Shown piece after piece: positions 5,139 through 6,343 of a stretch of 6,343 bases of DNA. The translations under genes were made by a program, and so were the position numbers. Each line of letters begins with the position of its first letter. Positions within the stretch are counted from its first letter, which is position 1. The DNA is from a bacterium (GTDB taxonomy: Bacteria > Vulcanimicrobiota > Xenobia > Xenobiales > Xenobiaceae): NCBI GenBank assembly GCA_017444165.1, contig JAFSXH010000023.1, forward strand, positions 1 to 6,343, read 5' to 3'. A model generated the notes under the pieces. It worked only from the letters and a program-made list of their open reading frames with translations, did no database searches and had not been told where the DNA came from.

Positions 5139-6343
5139 CTATTTGTCTATAGTAATACTTTCAACAGTTAATGGATTACTGCTATCATTGAAAATATTTA
5201 TATCTATCAGAGTAGAATCATCTTCTATATCGATAGGTACACGATTCTCACCATCTTTCAAAACAAATGTAACTACGCTTCTGGGATTCTTCACTTTGAA
5301 AAACGCATCCCTGGACAACTTACGCAAATAACTTCCTTTCACAACACCGTTACTTTTACAATTGACAATTAAATTGTATCTCCCCTTCAATAATGGCATA
5401 CAAGGACTACTGATTCCTGTTTTAGGTAAGATATAATTATTGTTTCGCATCACTGGTAAAATATTTTTTTGCAAAATATTATCGAGTAAATCTCTATAAC
5501 TAGAATAGTCATAAATGTTGAGTCCCTGATAACTGTAAACCAAATGTTTATTGTCTGCGTAGAGTCCAGATTGATCACAAGCTCTCTCTTTGTCAGTAAT
5601 TAACAAAAATATATTTCCTTCTGGTAGACAAAATAATTTTTCCCGACACTGCAAAGTATCGTTCATAATCATACTCATCCAATCGATTATTTCATAACAA
5701 GACATAGTCACCCAAAACTTTATTTCTCCATTAGAGAGTTCTACAATTGGAGCACAATGCCAAAAAGTCGCTATTCCTTGAGTGTAGTGGTTATCTTTTA
5801 GCCAATTTGCAGCCGCTTTGTAATTATATCTGGGAACAACAGGGAAAAAATACAGACAGAAACTTTGCACAAATAAACATATAGCAAATGTACCACAAAC
5901 TAATTCTTTTCTTTTTGTCTTATCTTCAGATAACCATATAGCCAATATAGGCAACATAGAAGCCAAGGAGGGAATAATGTAGCGAATTTCACTGGAGTTG
6001 CCAGAAGAGACTATAAAGAAAGAAGTAATAAGCAGGCTACTTATGCTAAAGATAATTATATATTTCTTTGTAAAACTAATTTGTGAAAACTTATTTAACG
6101 TTAAAACAAAGACCAATATCAATAGAGTTACTAAAATTAAAGAAGAAAATGTCTTTAAACCCTGCAAACTATAAACACTTTGACATCCAGTATAACCGCA
6201 AATTTGCATAAAACTATTAAAGATGAAATTGACAAATTGAACAAAATCAAAATTATTTAAAGAGAGCGTTTCTGGATGTTGGAATTGATATATTTTACTT
6301 AAATATTTAATATTAAAGATAACACCTAAAAAATTAACGATGA
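5139..6343 (-). CDS. GT-C/GT39-like membrane glycosyltransferase, C-terminal part (partial)
   Basis: The reading frame is open from the right edge of the window to TAG 5141-5139, giving 400 visible residues. A Met codon at 6209 is internal: 44 further sense codons precede it (including YLSKIYQFQHPETLSLNN) with no stop. Visible are membrane helices (SSLILVTLLILVFVLTL; IIIFSISSLLITSFFIV; IIPSLASMLPILAIWL; LVCGTFAICLFVQSFCLYFF), with the RYIIPSLASMLP segment typical of the late helices of GT39/ArnT-like enzymes. A soluble domain of about 200 residues follows. Its beginning, YNYKAAANWLKDNH then ATFWHCAPIVELSNGEIKFW, resembles the post-membrane region of GT39-like proteins as I recall it. These enzymes move sugars from lipid-phosphate donors onto protein or lipid on the outer face of the membrane. 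The catalytic first loop lies outside the window, so activity cannot be judged. The gene looks very AT-rich in places, and its link to the regulator 18 bases downstream may be only co-transcription. Confidence 0.55.
   Translation of the reverse strand, partial: IVNFLGVIFNIKYLSKIYQFQHPETLSLNNFDFVQFVNFIFNSFMQICGYTGCQSVYSLQGLKTFSSLILVTLLILVFVLTLNKFSQISFTKKYIIIFSISSLLITSFFIVSSGNSSEIRYIIPSLASMLPILAIWLSEDKTKRKELVCGTFAICLFVQSFCLYFFPVVPRYNYKAAANWLKDNHYTQGIATFWHCAPIVELSNGEIKFWVTMSCYEIIDWMSMIMNDTLQCREKLFCLPEGNIFLLITDKERACDQSGLYADNKHLVYSYQGLNIYDYSSYRDLLDNILQKNILPVMRNNNYILPKTGISSPCMPLLKGRYNLIVNCKSNGVVKGSYLRKLSRDAFFKVKNPRSVVTFVLKDGENRVPIDIEDDSTLIDINIFNDSSNPLTVESITIDK

Noticed and set aside
5133..5172. Possible promoter TTGAAA-17-TAGAGA before the ModE-type gene
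   Set aside because: The -10 match is only three of six and the start point would fall almost on the ribosome site; the gene is more simply read from the upstream messenger.
6207..6209. Met codon at 6209 as the start of the glycosyltransferase
   Set aside because: The frame stays open for 44 more codons to the window edge and the family has many more helices before this point, so the Met is internal.

Overview
This 6.3 kb stretch is fully coding bacterial chromosome, with two gene groups that face each other and meet tail to tail at base 3232-3235. Base composition is low to moderate in G+C and uneven along the window. Gene packing is tight, Shine-Dalgarno sites are weak (AAGG type), and two genes appear to use TTG or GTG starts. 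No gene identifies the phylum. The Amj-type lipid II flippase implies a peptidoglycan-making bacterium, and I cannot place it further with confidence. I see no mobile element, CRISPR array, tRNA or rRNA.

Left side (1-3235, plus strand): the C-terminal end of a Bax-inhibitor-1/YccA-like membrane protein, then a soluble protein built of about ten TPR repeats, then a 553-residue polytopic membrane protein. Gaps of 12 and 5 bases suggest one operon whose promoter lies outside the window. The membrane protein is the most striking item. It is two complete Amj (DUF2837) lipid II flippase modules fused head to tail, with a period of about 273-274 residues. The group may serve envelope assembly, with the TPR protein as a possible scaffold; that link is inferred from position only.

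Right side (3232-6343, minus strand, read right to left): the C-terminal 400 residues of a GT-C/GT39-like membrane glycosyltransferase that enters from beyond the right edge; 18 bases later a small ModE-type winged-helix regulator without a molybdate-binding domain; a small six-helix membrane protein resembling an ECF transporter S component, coupled to the regulator through a GTGA overlap; and, after a 102-base gap with a plausible sigma70-type promoter, a stand-alone 5'-3' exonuclease of the DNA polymerase I N-terminal family. The regulator and membrane protein look like a self-contained regulated uptake pair. The exonuclease is probably a separate transcription unit.

The strongest candidates for something undescribed are the fused double Amj flippase and the ModE-HTH/S-component pair.
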